Positions 1 to 10,769 of a stretch of DNA of 64,000 bases are shown here, piece after piece; the stretch's first letter is position 1, and each line of letters begins with the position of its first letter. The notes beneath the pieces are model-generated. The model was not told the origin of the DNA. It saw only the letters and a list, made by a program, of their open reading frames with translations, and did no database searches. Position numbers and translations under genes: made by a program. Origin of the DNA: Chimaeribacter arupi (GTDB lineage: Bacteria; Pseudomonadota; Gammaproteobacteria; Enterobacterales; Enterobacteriaceae); the NCBI RefSeq assembly GCF_002858805.1, contig NZ_PJZI01000019.1, positions 29,154 to 93,153 of the forward strand. The letters run 5' to 3'.

Positions 1-1642
1 AACGCCACATGTTGACCTGAGGCTCCATATCGGACAGGTCGTTATGGACGTAGTCCAGCCCCAGACGCAGCGAGTTATTCTCGTTGATCGGGAAGCCAAG
101 CGTCGTGCCGAGGCCGTAGCTGCGGTTGGTATAGTCAGACAGGTCAGCGTCGTCCGCTTTGAAGTCGTTATAGAACAGACGGCCGCCCAGGCTTACCCCG
201 TCCACCGTAAAGTACGGGTCGGTCAGGGAGATTTCCGCATAGGTCTGGTAATCGTTCTTGGTACCGTTAATGCCCACGGTGTTCCCGGTGCCCAGCCAGT
301 TATCCTGCTGTACGCCGACCTGGAAACTCACGCCGCTTTCTGTACCGTAACCAATACCGAAGTTGAAGGTACCGGTATTACGCTCTTTAACTTTATAGGT
401 GACATCCACCTGGTCAGTCGTGCCCGGCACGCGCTGGGTATCGACGTCCACCGTTTCAAAGTAGCCCAGGCGGTTCAGGCGCTCTTTGCCCTGGTCAACC
501 TGGTCATTGCCCAGCCAGGCCCCTTCCATCTGGCGCATTTCGCGGCGCAGTACGGAGTCCTTACTGGTGTCATTGCCTTCAAAACGGATATGGCGCACAT
601 AGAAGCGGTTCCCGGCATCAACCGCAATATGCAGTTTGACCGTCTTGTCCGCATCATTGATTTCAGGCTGGGTAATCACGCGCGGGTAGGCGTAACCATA
701 ACGGCCCAACATCTGTTTGATGTCGTTTTCCATTTTGGTCACTTTGGTGCCGTTATACAGCTCGCCCGGCTCGATTTTCGTCAGGCTGGTGACTTCCGCA
801 GAGTGCCCGGCCATATTGCCGTTAATCTCAACACCGGACAGCTTATACTGCTCGCCTTCGGTGATATTCAGGGTGATATAAATCCCCTTCTTATCCGGCG
901 TCAGGCTGACCTGGGTGGAGTCGATGTTGAAACGGGCGTAGCCGCGATCGAGATAGAAACTGCGTAAGGTTTCCAGATCCCCCGCCAGCTTCTGCTTCTG
1001 ATATTTCCGGTCGCCGACCAGGTTCCACCACGGCACTTCATCACGCAGCTGGAAGCGCGAGATAAGTTCATCCGTCGGGAACGCGTGGTTACCCACGATG
1101 TTGATCTGCTGGATTTTGGCTGACACACCTTCCGTAAAGACCAGTTTCAGGTCAACACGGTTACGCGGCAACGGCGTCACCACCGCTTTCACGGAGGCGC
1201 TGTATTTACCGACGCTGTAGTAGAAATCCTCCAGGCCTTTCTCAATGCTGGAGAGAGTCGTGCGATCGAGCGCTTCACCAACGCGGACGCCAGAGGCTTC
1301 CAGGTTCTGTTTGAGCATGTCATCTTTCACCGACTTATTACCGGAGAAAGTGATGCTGGCGATTGTCGGGCGCTCTTTCACTTGTACGATTAAGGTATCA
1401 CCATCACGCAGGACGCGGACATCCTCGAAGTTCCCTGTTGCAAACAGGGCGCGGATGGTGCTGCTGATATCTTCATCATTCACCGTATCGCCTACGCGAA
1501 CCGGCATATTGAGTAACGCCGCACCGACGGCAACTCGTTGCAGGCCTTCGAAATGAATGTCCTTCACTACGAACCCGTCTGCACCGTATACGGTGGCGCT
1601 GCCAAACAGCAGCGACGCTATGAGCAACTTTTTCATCGCCAT
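1..1642 (-). CDS. bamA: Outer membrane protein assembly factor BamA (N-terminal part, cut by window edge)
   Basis: BamA is the Omp85 core of the BAM complex, which inserts beta-barrel proteins into the outer membrane. About 547 codons are present; the rest of the barrel lies left of the window. The start [12 protein letters not shown] is a signal peptide ending near VYGA, followed by five POTRA repeats (roughly residues 24-421) with motifs such as [19 protein letters not shown] and the beginning of the barrel (DNWLGTGYAVGING). The sequence is nearly collinear with E. coli BamA. The ATG at 1642 is preferred over the one two codons later because it matches the family start. It follows rseP by 35 bp in the same direction, the usual envelope-biogenesis order. 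Confidence 0.97.
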   Translation of the reverse strand, partial: MAMKKLLIASLLFGSATVYGADGFVVKDIHFEGLQRVAVGAALLNMPVRVGDTVNDEDISSTIRALFATGNFEDVRVLRDGDTLIVQVKERPTIASITFSGNKSVKDDMLKQNLEASGVRVGEALDRTTLSSIEKGLEDFYYSVGKYSASVKAVVTPLPRNRVDLKLVFTEGVSAKIQQINIVGNHAFPTDELISRFQLRDEVPWWNLVGDRKYQKQKLAGDLETLRSFYLDRGYARFNIDSTQVSLTPDKKGIYITLNITEGEQYKLSGVEINGNMAGHSAEVTSLTKIEPGELYNGTKVTKMENDIKQMLGRYGYAYPRVITQPEINDADKTVKLHIAVDAGNRFYVRHIRFEGNDTSKDSVLRREMRQMEGAWLGNDQVDQGKERLNRLGYFETVDVDTQRVPGTTDQVDVTYKVKERNTGTFNFGIGYGTESGVSFQVGVQQDNWLGTGNTVGINGTKNDYQTYAEISLTDPYFTVDGVSLGGRLFYNDFKADDADLSDYTNRSYGLGTTLGFPINENNSLRLGLDYVHNDLSDMEPQVNMWR

Positions 1643-1677
1643 CGTTGTTATGCGTTCTTCCTAACCTATCCCCCGCC

Positions 1678-3033
1678 TCAGAGACGGGAGAAATCATTGA
1701 AAAGTGCAAGCCCCATTAACAGCACCAGCAATACCGAGCCGATGCGATAGCTGAAGTCTTGTACTCGCTCAGAAACCGGCCCACCCTTCAGCTTTTCAAT
1801 CGCCAGGAAGAGCAGGTGTCCACCATCCAATACCGGCAGTGGGAACAGGTTGATAATCCCGAGGTTCACGCTGATAAGCGCCAGGAACATCAGGTAGTAA
1901 ACCAACCCGTACTCTGCTGACATCCCTGCGCCCTGCGCAATGGAAATAGGGCCACTCAGGTTGTTCAGCTTCACATCACCGGTAATCAACTTGCCCAACA
2001 TACTGACCGTCAGCTTCATCAGCTGCCAGGTTTTGTCCCCGGCTTCATAGAAGGCTGTAAACGGCCCATACTGGCGGATCGTCTTATACTCATCAGGCAG
2101 CGGGATAATCTTCGGGACCACGCCGGCAAACCCTTCCACCTCACCTTTTCCTGCCGGCTTTGTATCCGGAATCAGGGTCAAAGACAAGGGGGAACCTGCC
2201 CGCGCAATCTCTACAACCAGTGGTTTGGCCGGGTTATCACGCACCAGCGTGACAAAACGCTGCCACTGCCCTAAAAGCTGACCATTGACTTTAACGATCC
2301 TGTCACCGGGTTGCAAACCCGCTTTTGCCGCAGCTGAACCCGCCTGCACTTCTGCCAGTACCGGTTCAATCTGCGGACCACGCGGCATAATGCCCAATGC
2401 CACGACGGGATCCTGCTTGTCCGGCTCAAACTGCCACTGACGTAAATCCAGTGTCTTCTCAACAACCTGTGAGGAGCCAAACGGCGCCACACCGACCGTG
2501 GTTTGCGCATCGCCAATTTTGCCGATAAGCTCCAGACGCACTGAATCCCAATCAGGCGTTTCGATACCGCCAAGTGACTTAAGTTCCATACCCGGCGAAA
2601 TTTCCGCGTGTGCGGCGACCGAGTCAGGGGCTATCTCCCCCACCACCGGGCGCAGGCTGGGAACCCCGATGATGAACACCAGCCAATAGGCAAAAACAGC
2701 GAAAATAAAGTTGGCAACAGGCCCGGCGCTGATGATCGCTGCGCGCTGCCAGACCGTTTTGTTGTTGAAGGATTGGTGACGTAATTCAGGTGGGACGGCC
2801 TCAACCCGCTCGTCGAGCATTTTGACATAGCCGCCGAGCGGGATCAGGGCGATAACATATTCGGTGCCCTGGCGGTCAGTCCGCCGCCAGAGCGCGCGGC
2901 CAAATCCGATAGAGAAACGTTCAACACGGACACCACAGCGACGGGCGACCCAGAAATGGCCGAACTCATGCACGGTGATCAACACCCCCAGCGCAACGAT
3001 AAACGCCGCCAGGCTCCAGAGTATGTTCATCAT
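1678..3033 (-). CDS. rseP: RIP zinc metalloprotease RseP (site-2 protease)
   Basis: RseP is the inner-membrane intramembrane protease that cuts RseA after DegS and so releases sigma-E during envelope stress; it also clears remnant signal peptides. The product is 451 residues (E. coli 450). It shows the zinc motif HEFGH at residues 22-26 in the first membrane helix, two periplasmic PDZ domains in the middle (second one around [13 protein letters not shown]), and the C-terminal metal-ligand motif PVLDGGHLL. There are two adjacent ATGs; the first places HExxH at the same position as in E. coli. It sits 28 bp after cdsA and just before bamA, as in other enterics. Confidence 0.97.
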   Translation of the reverse strand: MMNILWSLAAFIVALGVLITVHEFGHFWVARRCGVRVERFSIGFGRALWRRTDRQGTEYVIALIPLGGYVKMLDERVEAVPPELRHQSFNNKTVWQRAAIISAGPVANFIFAVFAYWLVFIIGVPSLRPVVGEIAPDSVAAHAEISPGMELKSLGGIETPDWDSVRLELIGKIGDAQTTVGVAPFGSSQVVEKTLDLRQWQFEPDKQDPVVALGIMPRGPQIEPVLAEVQAGSAAAKAGLQPGDRIVKVNGQLLGQWQRFVTLVRDNPAKPLVVEIARAGSPLSLTLIPDTKPAGKGEVEGFAGVVPKIIPLPDEYKTIRQYGPFTAFYEAGDKTWQLMKLTVSMLGKLITGDVKLNNLSGPISIAQGAGMSAEYGLVYYLMFLALISVNLGIINLFPLPVLDGGHLLFLAIEKLKGGPVSERVQDFSYRIGSVLLVLLMGLALFNDFSRL

Positions 3034-3061
3034 ATTCCCTAAACTCCCCGTCTCAGACGGC

Positions 3062-3910
3062 TTAGAACACCAACAGCATCAGGCAGGCAAAAACCGGTAC
3101 CGCGGCCGTCAGGCTGTCAATCCGGTCGAGTACCCCACCGTGACCGGGGATAAGGCTGCCGCTGTCTTTAATACCGGCTTCACGTTTGAACATGCTTTCC
3201 GTCAGGTCGCCCAGTACCGAGGCCAGGGCCGCGACAATAGAGCATACCAACAGCATCATAGGCTGAATGCTCAGCGGCGCATAACGGCCGAAAGCCCAGG
3301 CGATAACCGCAGACGTCACCAGCCCGCCAATCAGCCCCTGCCAGGTTTTCCCCGGTGAGACTCTGGGTGCGAGCTTATGTTTTCCGAACAGTTTGCCGAA
3401 GATATACGCCCCTGAATCTGCGCCCCAGACCAGCAGCATCACATACAGCAGCCACCAGGCACCGGCTGTGGGATTCTCTTCATAACCATATTGCCGCAGC
3501 GACACCATGCCCCAGAAAAACGGCACGATGGTCAGCAGGCCAAACAGCAGCCTCAGGGGTTTTGAATGGCGCCATATGCCGGCTGAGCGGGGATAGAACA
3601 GCACCAGCAGCAGGGCTGCCGCCCACCACAGCAACGAGGCCCACAGTGACAGGCTTACCTGCAACACAGGCAGCGACTGAGGATAGGCCGGCACGGTCAG
3701 CATCATTAGCGCCAGCAGGAACCCGCACAGGATAGCCAGCCAGACGCGCTGGTTGCGTGAGGTGAAGCCGGCCAGCTGGCCCCACTCCCAGGCAGCCAGC
3801 ATACAGACGATCAGGGTAACGACAGCAAACCCCACCGGCGGAAGCAGAAACAGCGCGGCGATGACGATCGGGATTAAAATAAACGCAGTGATGAGGCGAT
3901 ACTTCAGCAA
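3062..3910 (-). CDS. cdsA: Phosphatidate cytidylyltransferase CdsA
   Basis: CdsA makes CDP-diacylglycerol from phosphatidic acid and CTP in the inner membrane, the branch point for all phospholipids. The 282-residue product is very hydrophobic with about eight membrane segments. It carries the complete CDS-family signature near the C terminus, including [13 protein letters not shown] and HGGVLDRID, whose Asp residues bind metal. Length and start ([10 protein letters not shown]) agree with E. coli CdsA, apart from a slightly shorter C terminus. It starts 9 bp after uppS and is presumably co-transcribed with it. Confidence 0.97.
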   Translation of the reverse strand: MLKYRLITAFILIPIVIAALFLLPPVGFAVVTLIVCMLAAWEWGQLAGFTSRNQRVWLAILCGFLLALMMLTVPAYPQSLPVLQVSLSLWASLLWWAAALLLVLFYPRSAGIWRHSKPLRLLFGLLTIVPFFWGMVSLRQYGYEENPTAGAWWLLYVMLLVWGADSGAYIFGKLFGKHKLAPRVSPGKTWQGLIGGLVTSAVIAWAFGRYAPLSIQPMMLLVCSIVAALASVLGDLTESMFKREAGIKDSGSLIPGHGGVLDRIDSLTAAVPVFACLMLLVF

Positions 3911-3919
3911 AAGTTCTCC

Positions 3920-4678
3920 CTAGGACGCATCAGCGCCGATAGGTGTTGTTCCCCCGAAGCGGCGCTCGCGATGTGCAAATGCATTCAGCGCACCTTCAAA
4001 GACATGTTCATCAAAATCAGGCCAAAGGACATCTGTAAAGTAAAGCTCAGCATAGGCAATCTGCCACAGCAAAAAATTACTGATACGGTGCTCTCCACCC
4101 GTCCGGATCACCAGATCCACCGGGGCCTGCTCGTGCAGGCAAACCAGCTCGCTTAAGCCTTCCTCAGTAATCTGGTCTGGCTGAAGCTCGCCCGCCTGAA
4201 CCTGCTGCGCCAGCGTTCTCATTCCCTGAATGATATCCCAGCGGCCGCCATAATTCGCCGCGATGTTAAGCGTCAGGCCATCATTACCGGCGGTTAACGC
4301 TTCAGACCGGCGGATTCGCTCCTGCAGACGGGCACTGAAACGGCTGGTATCCCCAATCACCCGTAAGCGGACGTTATGTTTATGCAGGCTTTTGACTTCG
4401 CTGTCCAGCGCTCTGACGAACAGCTCCATCAATGCGGTTACTTCCTGTGCGGGACGATTCCAGTTTTCACTGCTGAAGGCATAAAGCGTGAGTGCATCAA
4501 GATGATGGTTGGCAGCGAAACTCACTGCGCGACGCACCGATTTCACCCCTGCTTTATGACCAAAGATCCGTAACTTTCCCTGACGTTTAGCCCAACGGCC
4601 GTTGCCGTCCATGATAATGGCGACGTGGCGTGGTCCCGGGATGGGCAGGTCAGCCCCTTGTTGATTTGCGGACGACAT
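3920..4678 (-). CDS. uppS: Undecaprenyl diphosphate synthase UppS (IspU)
   Basis: This cytosolic cis-prenyltransferase adds eight isopentenyl units to farnesyl diphosphate to give C55 undecaprenyl diphosphate, the lipid carrier for peptidoglycan and O-antigen. At 252 residues it has the usual length. The catalytic motif IIMDGNGRWAKRQG (Asp24) lies near the N terminus, and the conserved C-terminal motif DLVIRTGGEHRISNFLLWQ is complete. It precedes cdsA by 9 bp and follows dxr after a 235-bp gap containing a terminator, so it probably has its own promoter in that gap. Confidence 0.97.
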   Translation of the reverse strand: MSSANQQGADLPIPGPRHVAIIMDGNGRWAKRQGKLRIFGHKAGVKSVRRAVSFAANHHLDALTLYAFSSENWNRPAQEVTALMELFVRALDSEVKSLHKHNVRLRVIGDTSRFSARLQERIRRSEALTAGNDGLTLNIAANYGGRWDIIQGMRTLAQQVQAGELQPDQITEEGLSELVCLHEQAPVDLVIRTGGEHRISNFLLWQIAYAELYFTDVLWPDFDEHVFEGALNAFAHRERRFGGTTPIGADAS

Positions 4679-4744
4679 AACGCGTACTTATTTCCTCAAT
4701 CAGAAATACAACAGTGCTACCGGAACATAAGGCCCTGTGTGCGC

Positions 4745-4770
4745 AAAAAAGCCGTGAACAGGCACGGCTT
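4745..4770 (-). terminator. Rho-independent terminator of dxr
   Basis: Read on the minus strand, an 8-bp perfect stem AAGCCGTG/CACGGCTT with a 6-nt loop runs straight into a T6 tract. It lies about 145 bp after the dxr stop codon and before uppS. Confidence 0.8.
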
Positions 4771-4913
4771 ACCCTAAAAAAAGCCCCCGCACTGCCGGCG
4801 ACAGCGCGCCGCTGAAAATCCTTTTTACTGACATTCATGACAGGTGCCGGGAGGCGCTGACTATACCATTTTCACCTAACGCCGACAAATTGCCGTAAAT
4901 GCAAGCAGATAGG

Positions 4914-6110
4914 TCAGCGACGGGCCGCGTTCACGCGGTGAGATGCCGCATCACGTGCCCGGCGGTCGATCTCCAGCACATCCTCGACACTGTGTGGCTC
5001 TGTCAGGGCCAGTGTATCAAGCACGGCGCGGTTTACGGCAGCAATGTCAGTGAAGCGGATCGCATTATCCAAAAATGCCGCGACGGCAATTTCGTTAGCG
5101 GCGTTCAAGGCCGTGGTGGCAGCCTGCCCGGTATGGCAGGCATCAATCGCCAGCTTCAGACAGGGATAGCGCTGATAATCAGGCTCCATGAAGGTCAGCG
5201 CCCCAATGCGGCAGAAATCCAGGGGAGCGACACCGGCCCCGACCCGTTGCGGGTAGGCCATCGCATGGGCGATCGGGGTACGCATATCAGGGGAGCCGAG
5301 CTGCGCCAGCACGCTGCCGTCACGGTAACGCACCATAGAGTGAATCACGGATTGCGGATGGAGAATCACTTCCATCTGTTCAGCAGAGGCGTTGAACAGC
5401 CAGCGGGCCTCAATATATTCCAGTCCTTTATTCATCATGGTGGCGGAATCGACGGAAATTTTACGGCCCATCGACCAGTTGGGATGCGCACAGGCCTGCG
5501 CCGGGGTCACACCGGCGAAATCCGCCAGCGGTGTGTCACGGAACGGGCCACCGGAGCCGGTTAAAATAATCCGCGCGACACCATGATCTTCAAGGGAAGC
5601 ATACCCTAAGCAGCGTTGAATGCTCTCCGGTAAACTCTGAAAAATCGCGTTATGTTCGCTGTCGATAGGCAGGAGTTGGGCGCCGCTCTGTGCCACAGCG
5701 TCCATAAAGATGCGCCCGCAGGTCACCAGGGACTCTTTATTGGCCAGCAGCACCTGTTTGCCGGCCCGGATGGCGGCAAGCGTGGGCAGCAGGCCGGCAG
5801 CGCCGACAATGGCCGCCATCACCTGGTCAACCTCAGGCAGGGCCGCTAACGTGCAGGCCGCGTCCTGGCCGGCCATCACTTCAACCCGGAGGCCCAGCTC
5901 AGCCAAACGCAGACGTAACTGCTGTGCCGCCTGTTCATCCGCCATCGCGGCGTACTCAGGCCTGAATTCGGCACACTGTTGTGCCATGACGTCGACATTA
6001 TGCCCGGCAACCAGGGCTTTAACCGTAAATTGCTGAGGGTTGGCACGAATAACAGCCAGGGTGCTGATGCCAATAGACCCGGTGGAACCCAGAATGGTCA
6101 GTTGCTTCAT
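4914..6110 (-). CDS. dxr: 1-deoxy-D-xylulose 5-phosphate reductoisomerase
   Basis: Dxr converts DXP to 2-C-methyl-D-erythritol 4-phosphate with NADPH, the first committed step of the MEP isoprenoid pathway; its product pathway feeds the neighbouring uppS enzyme. The 398-residue protein shows the Rossmann motif GSTGSIG at residues 8-14, the metal-binding Asp150 and Glu152 in [11 protein letters not shown], and the flexible-loop segment [21 protein letters not shown]. Length and start match E. coli (398). It is separated from frr by a 154-bp gap holding a terminator. Confidence 0.97.
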   Translation of the reverse strand: MKQLTILGSTGSIGISTLAVIRANPQQFTVKALVAGHNVDVMAQQCAEFRPEYAAMADEQAAQQLRLRLAELGLRVEVMAGQDAACTLAALPEVDQVMAAIVGAAGLLPTLAAIRAGKQVLLANKESLVTCGRIFMDAVAQSGAQLLPIDSEHNAIFQSLPESIQRCLGYASLEDHGVARIILTGSGGPFRDTPLADFAGVTPAQACAHPNWSMGRKISVDSATMMNKGLEYIEARWLFNASAEQMEVILHPQSVIHSMVRYRDGSVLAQLGSPDMRTPIAHAMAYPQRVGAGVAPLDFCRIGALTFMEPDYQRYPCLKLAIDACHTGQAATTALNAANEIAVAAFLDNAIRFTDIAAVNRAVLDTLALTEPHSVEDVLEIDRRARDAASHRVNAARR

Positions 6111-6220
6111 GAGGATGCTCTGAATAACTGTTTATTATGATTGGAAGGCGTCCAGTCTGAAACCTGCAACCTCTGTTGTCTATGGGATTTCAGCGACAAA
6201 CAGAAATATCACCTTATAAA

Positions 6221-6250
6221 ATAATAAAGCGCCGCCGGGGCGACGCTTTA
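6221..6250 (-). terminator. Rho-independent terminator of frr
   Basis: On the minus strand AAAGCG...CGCTTT forms the outer stem of a hairpin with one internal mismatch and a short loop, followed by an A/T-rich TATTATTTTA tail. It begins about 15 bp after the frr stop codon. Confidence 0.7.
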
Positions 6251-6264
6251 TTTCACAGCGGGAA

Positions 6265-6822
6265 TTAAAACTCCATCAATTCCGCTTCTTTCTCTGTCAG
6301 CGTGACATCGATTTTCTTAATGAAAACATCGGTCATTTTCTGGATATCATCCTGAGAACGACGCTCTTCGTCTTCACTGATTTCTTTGTCTTTCAGCAGA
6401 GCTTTCACTTTTTCATTAGCATCACGGCGCACGTTACGTACGGAAACGCGACCCTGCTCTGCTTCGTTGCGCACGACTTTGATCAGATCTTTACGACGCT
6501 CTTCTGTCAATGCCGGCAGCGGTACACGAATCACTGCACCCGCAGAGGACGGGTTCAGGCCGAGGTCAGAGGACATAATGGCTTTTTCAACGGCCGGGCC
6601 GAGGGTGCGGTCGAAGACGGTAATAGCCAGGGTGCGGGAATCTTCAGCTACGACGTTAGCCAGCTGACGCAGCGGCGTCGCGGAGCCGTAATATTCCACC
6701 TGAATCCCATCCAGGATGCTTGGAGAAGCACGGCCGGTACGGATTTTACTGATGTGGGTTTTGAAAACTTCCACGCATTTTTCCATACGCGTTTCAGCAT
6801 CTTTTCTGATTTCGTTAATCAC
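6265..6822 (-). CDS. frr: Ribosome recycling factor
   Basis: RRF acts with EF-G to split the post-termination ribosome. The 185-residue product has the standard length and begins [20 protein letters not shown]. The three-helix bundle is recognisable from [15 protein letters not shown] near residue 30 and the C-terminal [18 protein letters not shown] segment. It is the third translation gene of the rpsB-tsf-pyrH-frr string, each with its own gap of about 150 bp, as in E. coli. The 158-bp gap to pyrH holds a GC-rich hairpin (about 6918-6944) without a clear T tract, and probably the frr promoter. Confidence 0.97.
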   Translation of the reverse strand: MINEIRKDAETRMEKCVEVFKTHISKIRTGRASPSILDGIQVEYYGSATPLRQLANVVAEDSRTLAITVFDRTLGPAVEKAIMSSDLGLNPSSAGAVIRVPLPALTEERRKDLIKVVRNEAEQGRVSVRNVRRDANEKVKALLKDKEISEDEERRSQDDIQKMTDVFIKKIDVTLTEKEAELMEF

Positions 6823-6980
6823 GTTGCGAACCCTTGAAAACTGGTTACTTGGCAGACTCTACACTAAGTATAGTCGGAAAATATTCACACCAGCAGCGAG
6901 ACTGGCTAAAGATAACAGGGGAGCACCGGCGGTATACCGCTCCCGCGTGCGCCCATGATATCAAAATTAATGGTACGCCG

Positions 6981-7706
6981 TTATTTACAGATCAGCGTGC
7001 CTTCTTTTTCACCCATCACGACGCGGCGCAGGGCGCCCGGTTTGTTCATGTTGAATACGCGGATCGGCAGGTTATGGTCACGCGCCAGGGTAAAGGCCGC
7101 GAGATCCATCACTTTCAGTTCGCGCTCCAGCACATCAGCATAAGAGAGCTGTTCGTACAGCGTTGCATCCGGGGTTTTTACCGGGTCAGCGGAGTAAACG
7201 CCATCCACTTTCGTCGCTTTCAATACCACGTCAGCTTCGATTTCGATACCGCGCAGACAGGCCGCAGAGTCAGTGGTAAAGAACGGGTTACCGGTACCGG
7301 CAGAGAAGATAACCACGCGGTTATTACGCAGCAGGCTGATCGCTTCAGCCCAGCTGTAGTTATCACACACGCCGTTCAACGGAATCGCGGACATCAGGCG
7401 GGCATTCACATAGGCACGGTGCAGCGCATCACGCATCGCCAGGCCGTTCATCACGGTGGCCAGCATTCCCATGTGATCGCCCACTACGCGGTTCATGCCG
7501 GCCTGAGCCAGGCCCGCCCCGCGGAACAAGTTACCCCCGCCAATGACCACACCGACCTGGATGCCCAGCTCGACCAATTCCTTTACTTCCTGTGCCATAC
7601 GATCCAAAACGCTAGCGTCGATACCAAAACCTTCTGCGCCTTGCAGGGCTTCGCCACTCAGCTTAAGCAGGATACGCTGATATACGGGTTTTGCATTGGT
7701 TGCCAT
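6981..7706 (-). CDS. pyrH: UMP kinase PyrH
   Basis: PyrH phosphorylates UMP to UDP in pyrimidine biosynthesis; the hexameric enzyme is controlled by GTP and UTP. The 241-residue product belongs to the amino-acid kinase fold, with [11 protein letters not shown] near the N terminus, [12 protein letters not shown] around residue 55 and the nucleotide-binding [11 protein letters not shown] segment. A longer frame exists, but the ATG at 7706 gives the family start [18 protein letters not shown] and is preceded by AGGACAG as ribosome binding site. It lies between tsf and frr. Confidence 0.97.
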   Translation of the reverse strand: MATNAKPVYQRILLKLSGEALQGAEGFGIDASVLDRMAQEVKELVELGIQVGVVIGGGNLFRGAGLAQAGMNRVVGDHMGMLATVMNGLAMRDALHRAYVNARLMSAIPLNGVCDNYSWAEAISLLRNNRVVIFSAGTGNPFFTTDSAACLRGIEIEADVVLKATKVDGVYSADPVKTPDATLYEQLSYADVLERELKVMDLAAFTLARDHNLPIRVFNMNKPGALRRVVMGEKEGTLICK

Positions 7707-7815
7707 GGTGTTCTGTCCTAAGAAGCAGTGAGAGTAGTGGGGTTTTTTGTGTATCACATCACAACTTTGTTGCAAGCGCTACAAGGCAGGATGTCATTGG
7801 GATTAATCTGGCTGG

Positions 7816-7846
7816 ATAAAACGGAACCGCCTGATGGCGGCTCCGT
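7816..7846 (-). terminator. Rho-independent terminator of tsf
   Basis: On the minus strand a 10-bp stem (CGGAGCCGCC pairing with GGCGGTTCCG, one G-T pair) with a 4-nt loop is followed by TTTTAT. It starts about 8 bp after the tsf stop codon. Confidence 0.85.
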
Positions 7847-7853
7847 AAAGTCA

Positions 7854-8711
7854 TTAAGACTGCTTGCTCATGGCTGCAACTTCAGCAGCGAAGTCAGTTT
7901 CGACTTTCTCAATGCCTTCGCCCACTTCAAAGCGGATGAAGTTGATCACGTCAGCGTTGTGCTCTTTCAGCAGCTGGCCAACGGTTTTGTTCGGGTCCAT
8001 AACGAAGTTCTGGCCGGTCAGAGAGATCTCACCGGTGAATTTACGCATACGGCCTTCAACCATTTTCTCAGCGATTTCGCGCGGTTTACCAGACTGCATC
8101 GCGATGTCCAGCTGGATCTGGTGCTCACGGGCAACCACGTCAGCCGGGACGTCGTCAGGTTTCACGTATTCCGGCTTGCTTGCAGCAATGTGCATTGCTA
8201 CGTGCTTCACCAGCTCTTCGTCAGCGCCGGTTGCAGCAACCATGACGCCGATACGTGCACCGTGCAGGTAGGTACCCAGCACGTCGCCTTCCAGGACAGC
8301 CAGGCGGCGGATATTGATGTTTTCACCAATTTTTGCCACCAGCGCAGTACGCTGCTCTTCGAACTTCGCTTTCAGCACTTCAACGTCGTTGATTTTTTCG
8401 TCCATCGCTGCTGCGATAACGTCATCACCGAAGGCTTTGAAGCCTGCGTCTTTAGCCACGAAGTCAGTTTCGCAGTTCAGTTCAACGATTACGCCGTATT
8501 TACCGTCTGCAGACACTTTGGTCAGAATCACGCCTTCAGCAGCCACACGGCCTGCTTTCTTAGCAGCTTTCGCCTGACCGGATTTACGCATGTTGTCGAT
8601 AGCCAGCTCGATGTCGCCGTTAGCTTCAACCAGTGCTTTCTTACATTCCATCATGCCTGCGCCGGTACGTTCACGCAGTTCTTTTACCAGGGAAGCGGTA
8701 ATATCAGCCAT
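7854..8711 (-). CDS. tsf: Translation elongation factor Ts
   Basis: EF-Ts is the nucleotide exchange factor for EF-Tu. The 285-residue product starts [19 protein letters not shown] (UBA-like N domain), contains the EF-Tu-contacting motif CETDFVAKD near residue 80, and ends with the dimerisation and C-terminal module. Length is near that of E. coli (283). It is downstream of rpsB with a 150-bp gap that holds a strong hairpin, consistent with the known partial termination between the S2 and EF-Ts genes. Confidence 0.98.
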   Translation of the reverse strand: MADITASLVKELRERTGAGMMECKKALVEANGDIELAIDNMRKSGQAKAAKKAGRVAAEGVILTKVSADGKYGVIVELNCETDFVAKDAGFKAFGDDVIAAAMDEKINDVEVLKAKFEEQRTALVAKIGENINIRRLAVLEGDVLGTYLHGARIGVMVAATGADEELVKHVAMHIAASKPEYVKPDDVPADVVAREHQIQLDIAMQSGKPREIAEKMVEGRMRKFTGEISLTGQNFVMDPNKTVGQLLKEHNADVINFIRFEVGEGIEKVETDFAAEVAAMSKQS

Positions 8712-8779
8712 TCTATTTTCCTCGGTTATCTCGTGGGGGAGCGAGAGGCTCTCACAGAGACGGTTCTCGCATTTAAGAT

Positions 8780-8808
8780 AAGCAAAGGGGGCCTATAAAA
8801 GGCCCCCT
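8780..8808 (-). terminator. rpsB-tsf intergenic hairpin (partial terminator)
   Basis: On the minus strand AGGGGGCCT pairs perfectly with AGGCCCCCT around a 5-nt loop; only TTTGCTT follows, so the T tract is weak. In E. coli the corresponding hairpin lets part of the transcription continue into tsf; the same role is inferred here. Confidence 0.75.
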
Positions 8809-8861
8809 AACCAACCATATTCAATACCTGGTTAATAAGGGCTCAGTGTGAGCTTGCCTTA

Positions 8862-9766
<905 letters not shown>

Positions 9767-9773
9767 GGCGCGC

Positions 9774-9782
9774 TTTATACCA
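9774..9782 (-). promoter_or_regulatory. rpsB promoter, extended -10 type
   Basis: The minus strand reads TGG-TATAAA (TGn extended -10), immediately followed by the very GC-rich discriminator GCGCGCCGG, which is typical of stringently controlled ribosomal promoters. No good -35 hexamer is seen, as expected for an extended -10 promoter. It closely resembles the conserved TGTGGTATAAA element known for gammaproteobacterial rpsB genes. Confidence 0.65.
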
Positions 9783-9931
9783 TAAACCCGCCCCTGACTC
9801 CACTACTTGTTACATCCCATGCTGCCGGGAAATCAGCGTTTGGCAGCGAATTGCCGGGCTGATACCATATTGTGATGCACTCTTTTTTGCTGGCCGGCTG
9901 GCCGGCCCACTGAACATCTGCGGAACATTTC

Positions 9932-10726
9932 ATGGCAATTTCGATTAAAACTCCTGAAGACATTGAAAAAATGCGCGTCGCCGGCCGCCTGGCGGCGGAA
10001 GTGCTGGAAATCATTGAGCCTTACGTCAAACCCGGCGTGACCACCGGCGAACTTGACCGCATCTGCCACGACCACATCACGAATAAACAACATGCCATTT
10101 CCGCCTGCCTGAACTACCACGGCTTCCCGAAATCGGTGTGTATTTCAATCAATGAAGTGGTGTGCCACGGTATCCCAAGCGATGACAAAGTCCTGAAAGA
10201 CGGCGACATCGTTAACATTGACGTCACGGTGATTAAAGACGGCTTCCACGGCGACACCTCAAAAATGTTTATCGCCGGCAAACCCACCATTCTGGGCGAG
10301 CGCCTGTGCCGCGTCACCCAGGAGAGCCTCTACCTGGCGATTAATATGGTGCGCCCCGGCATCCGCCTGCGCAGCCTCGGCAAAGCGATCCAGGCCTTTG
10401 TGGAAGCGGAAAAATTCTCAGTGGTGCGTGAGTATTGCGGCCACGGCATCGGCGAAGGGTTCCACGAAGAGCCGCAAGTGCTGCATTATGATGCGGATGA
10501 CGGCGGCGTTGTGCTGCAGCCGGGCATGGCCTTTACCATTGAGCCGATGGTCAACGCCGGTGATTTCCGCATCCGCACCATGAAAGATGGCTGGACGGTA
10601 AAAACCAAAGATCGCAGCTTGTCCGCGCAGTATGAGCATACTATTGTGGTGACAGAGAACGGCTGCGAAATAATGACCCTGCGCAAGGATGACACCCTGC
10701 CGGCGGTGATTACGCACGAACAGTAA
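9932..10726 (+). CDS. map: Methionine aminopeptidase, type I
   Basis: MetAP removes the initiator methionine from nascent proteins with small second residues. The 264-residue product is the same length as E. coli MetAP. The five metal ligands are present: Asp97 in NIDVTV, Asp108 in HGDTSK, His171 in YCGHGIG, Glu204 in FTIEPM and Glu235 in YEHTIV. It is divergent from rpsB across a 344-bp gap and is followed by a terminator, then glnD. Confidence 0.98.
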   Translation: MAISIKTPEDIEKMRVAGRLAAEVLEIIEPYVKPGVTTGELDRICHDHITNKQHAISACLNYHGFPKSVCISINEVVCHGIPSDDKVLKDGDIVNIDVTVIKDGFHGDTSKMFIAGKPTILGERLCRVTQESLYLAINMVRPGIRLRSLGKAIQAFVEAEKFSVVREYCGHGIGEGFHEEPQVLHYDADDGGVVLQPGMAFTIEPMVNAGDFRIRTMKDGWTVKTKDRSLSAQYEHTIVVTENGCEIMTLRKDDTLPAVITHEQ

Positions 10727-10732
10727 AAGAAC

Positions 10733-10757
10733 AAGCCGGCGGTTGCCGGCTTTTTAA
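10733..10757 (+). terminator. Rho-independent terminator of map
   Basis: A 7-bp perfect stem AGCCGGC/GCCGGCT with a GGTT loop and a T5 tract starts 8 bp after the map stop codon and ends about 13 bp before the glnD start. Confidence 0.85.
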
Positions 10758-10769
10758 TGGGCTGCGCTT

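Noticed and set aside
4650..4838. Short minus-strand open frame between dxr and uppS
   Set aside because: It overlaps the dxr terminator and the uppS start, with no family match.
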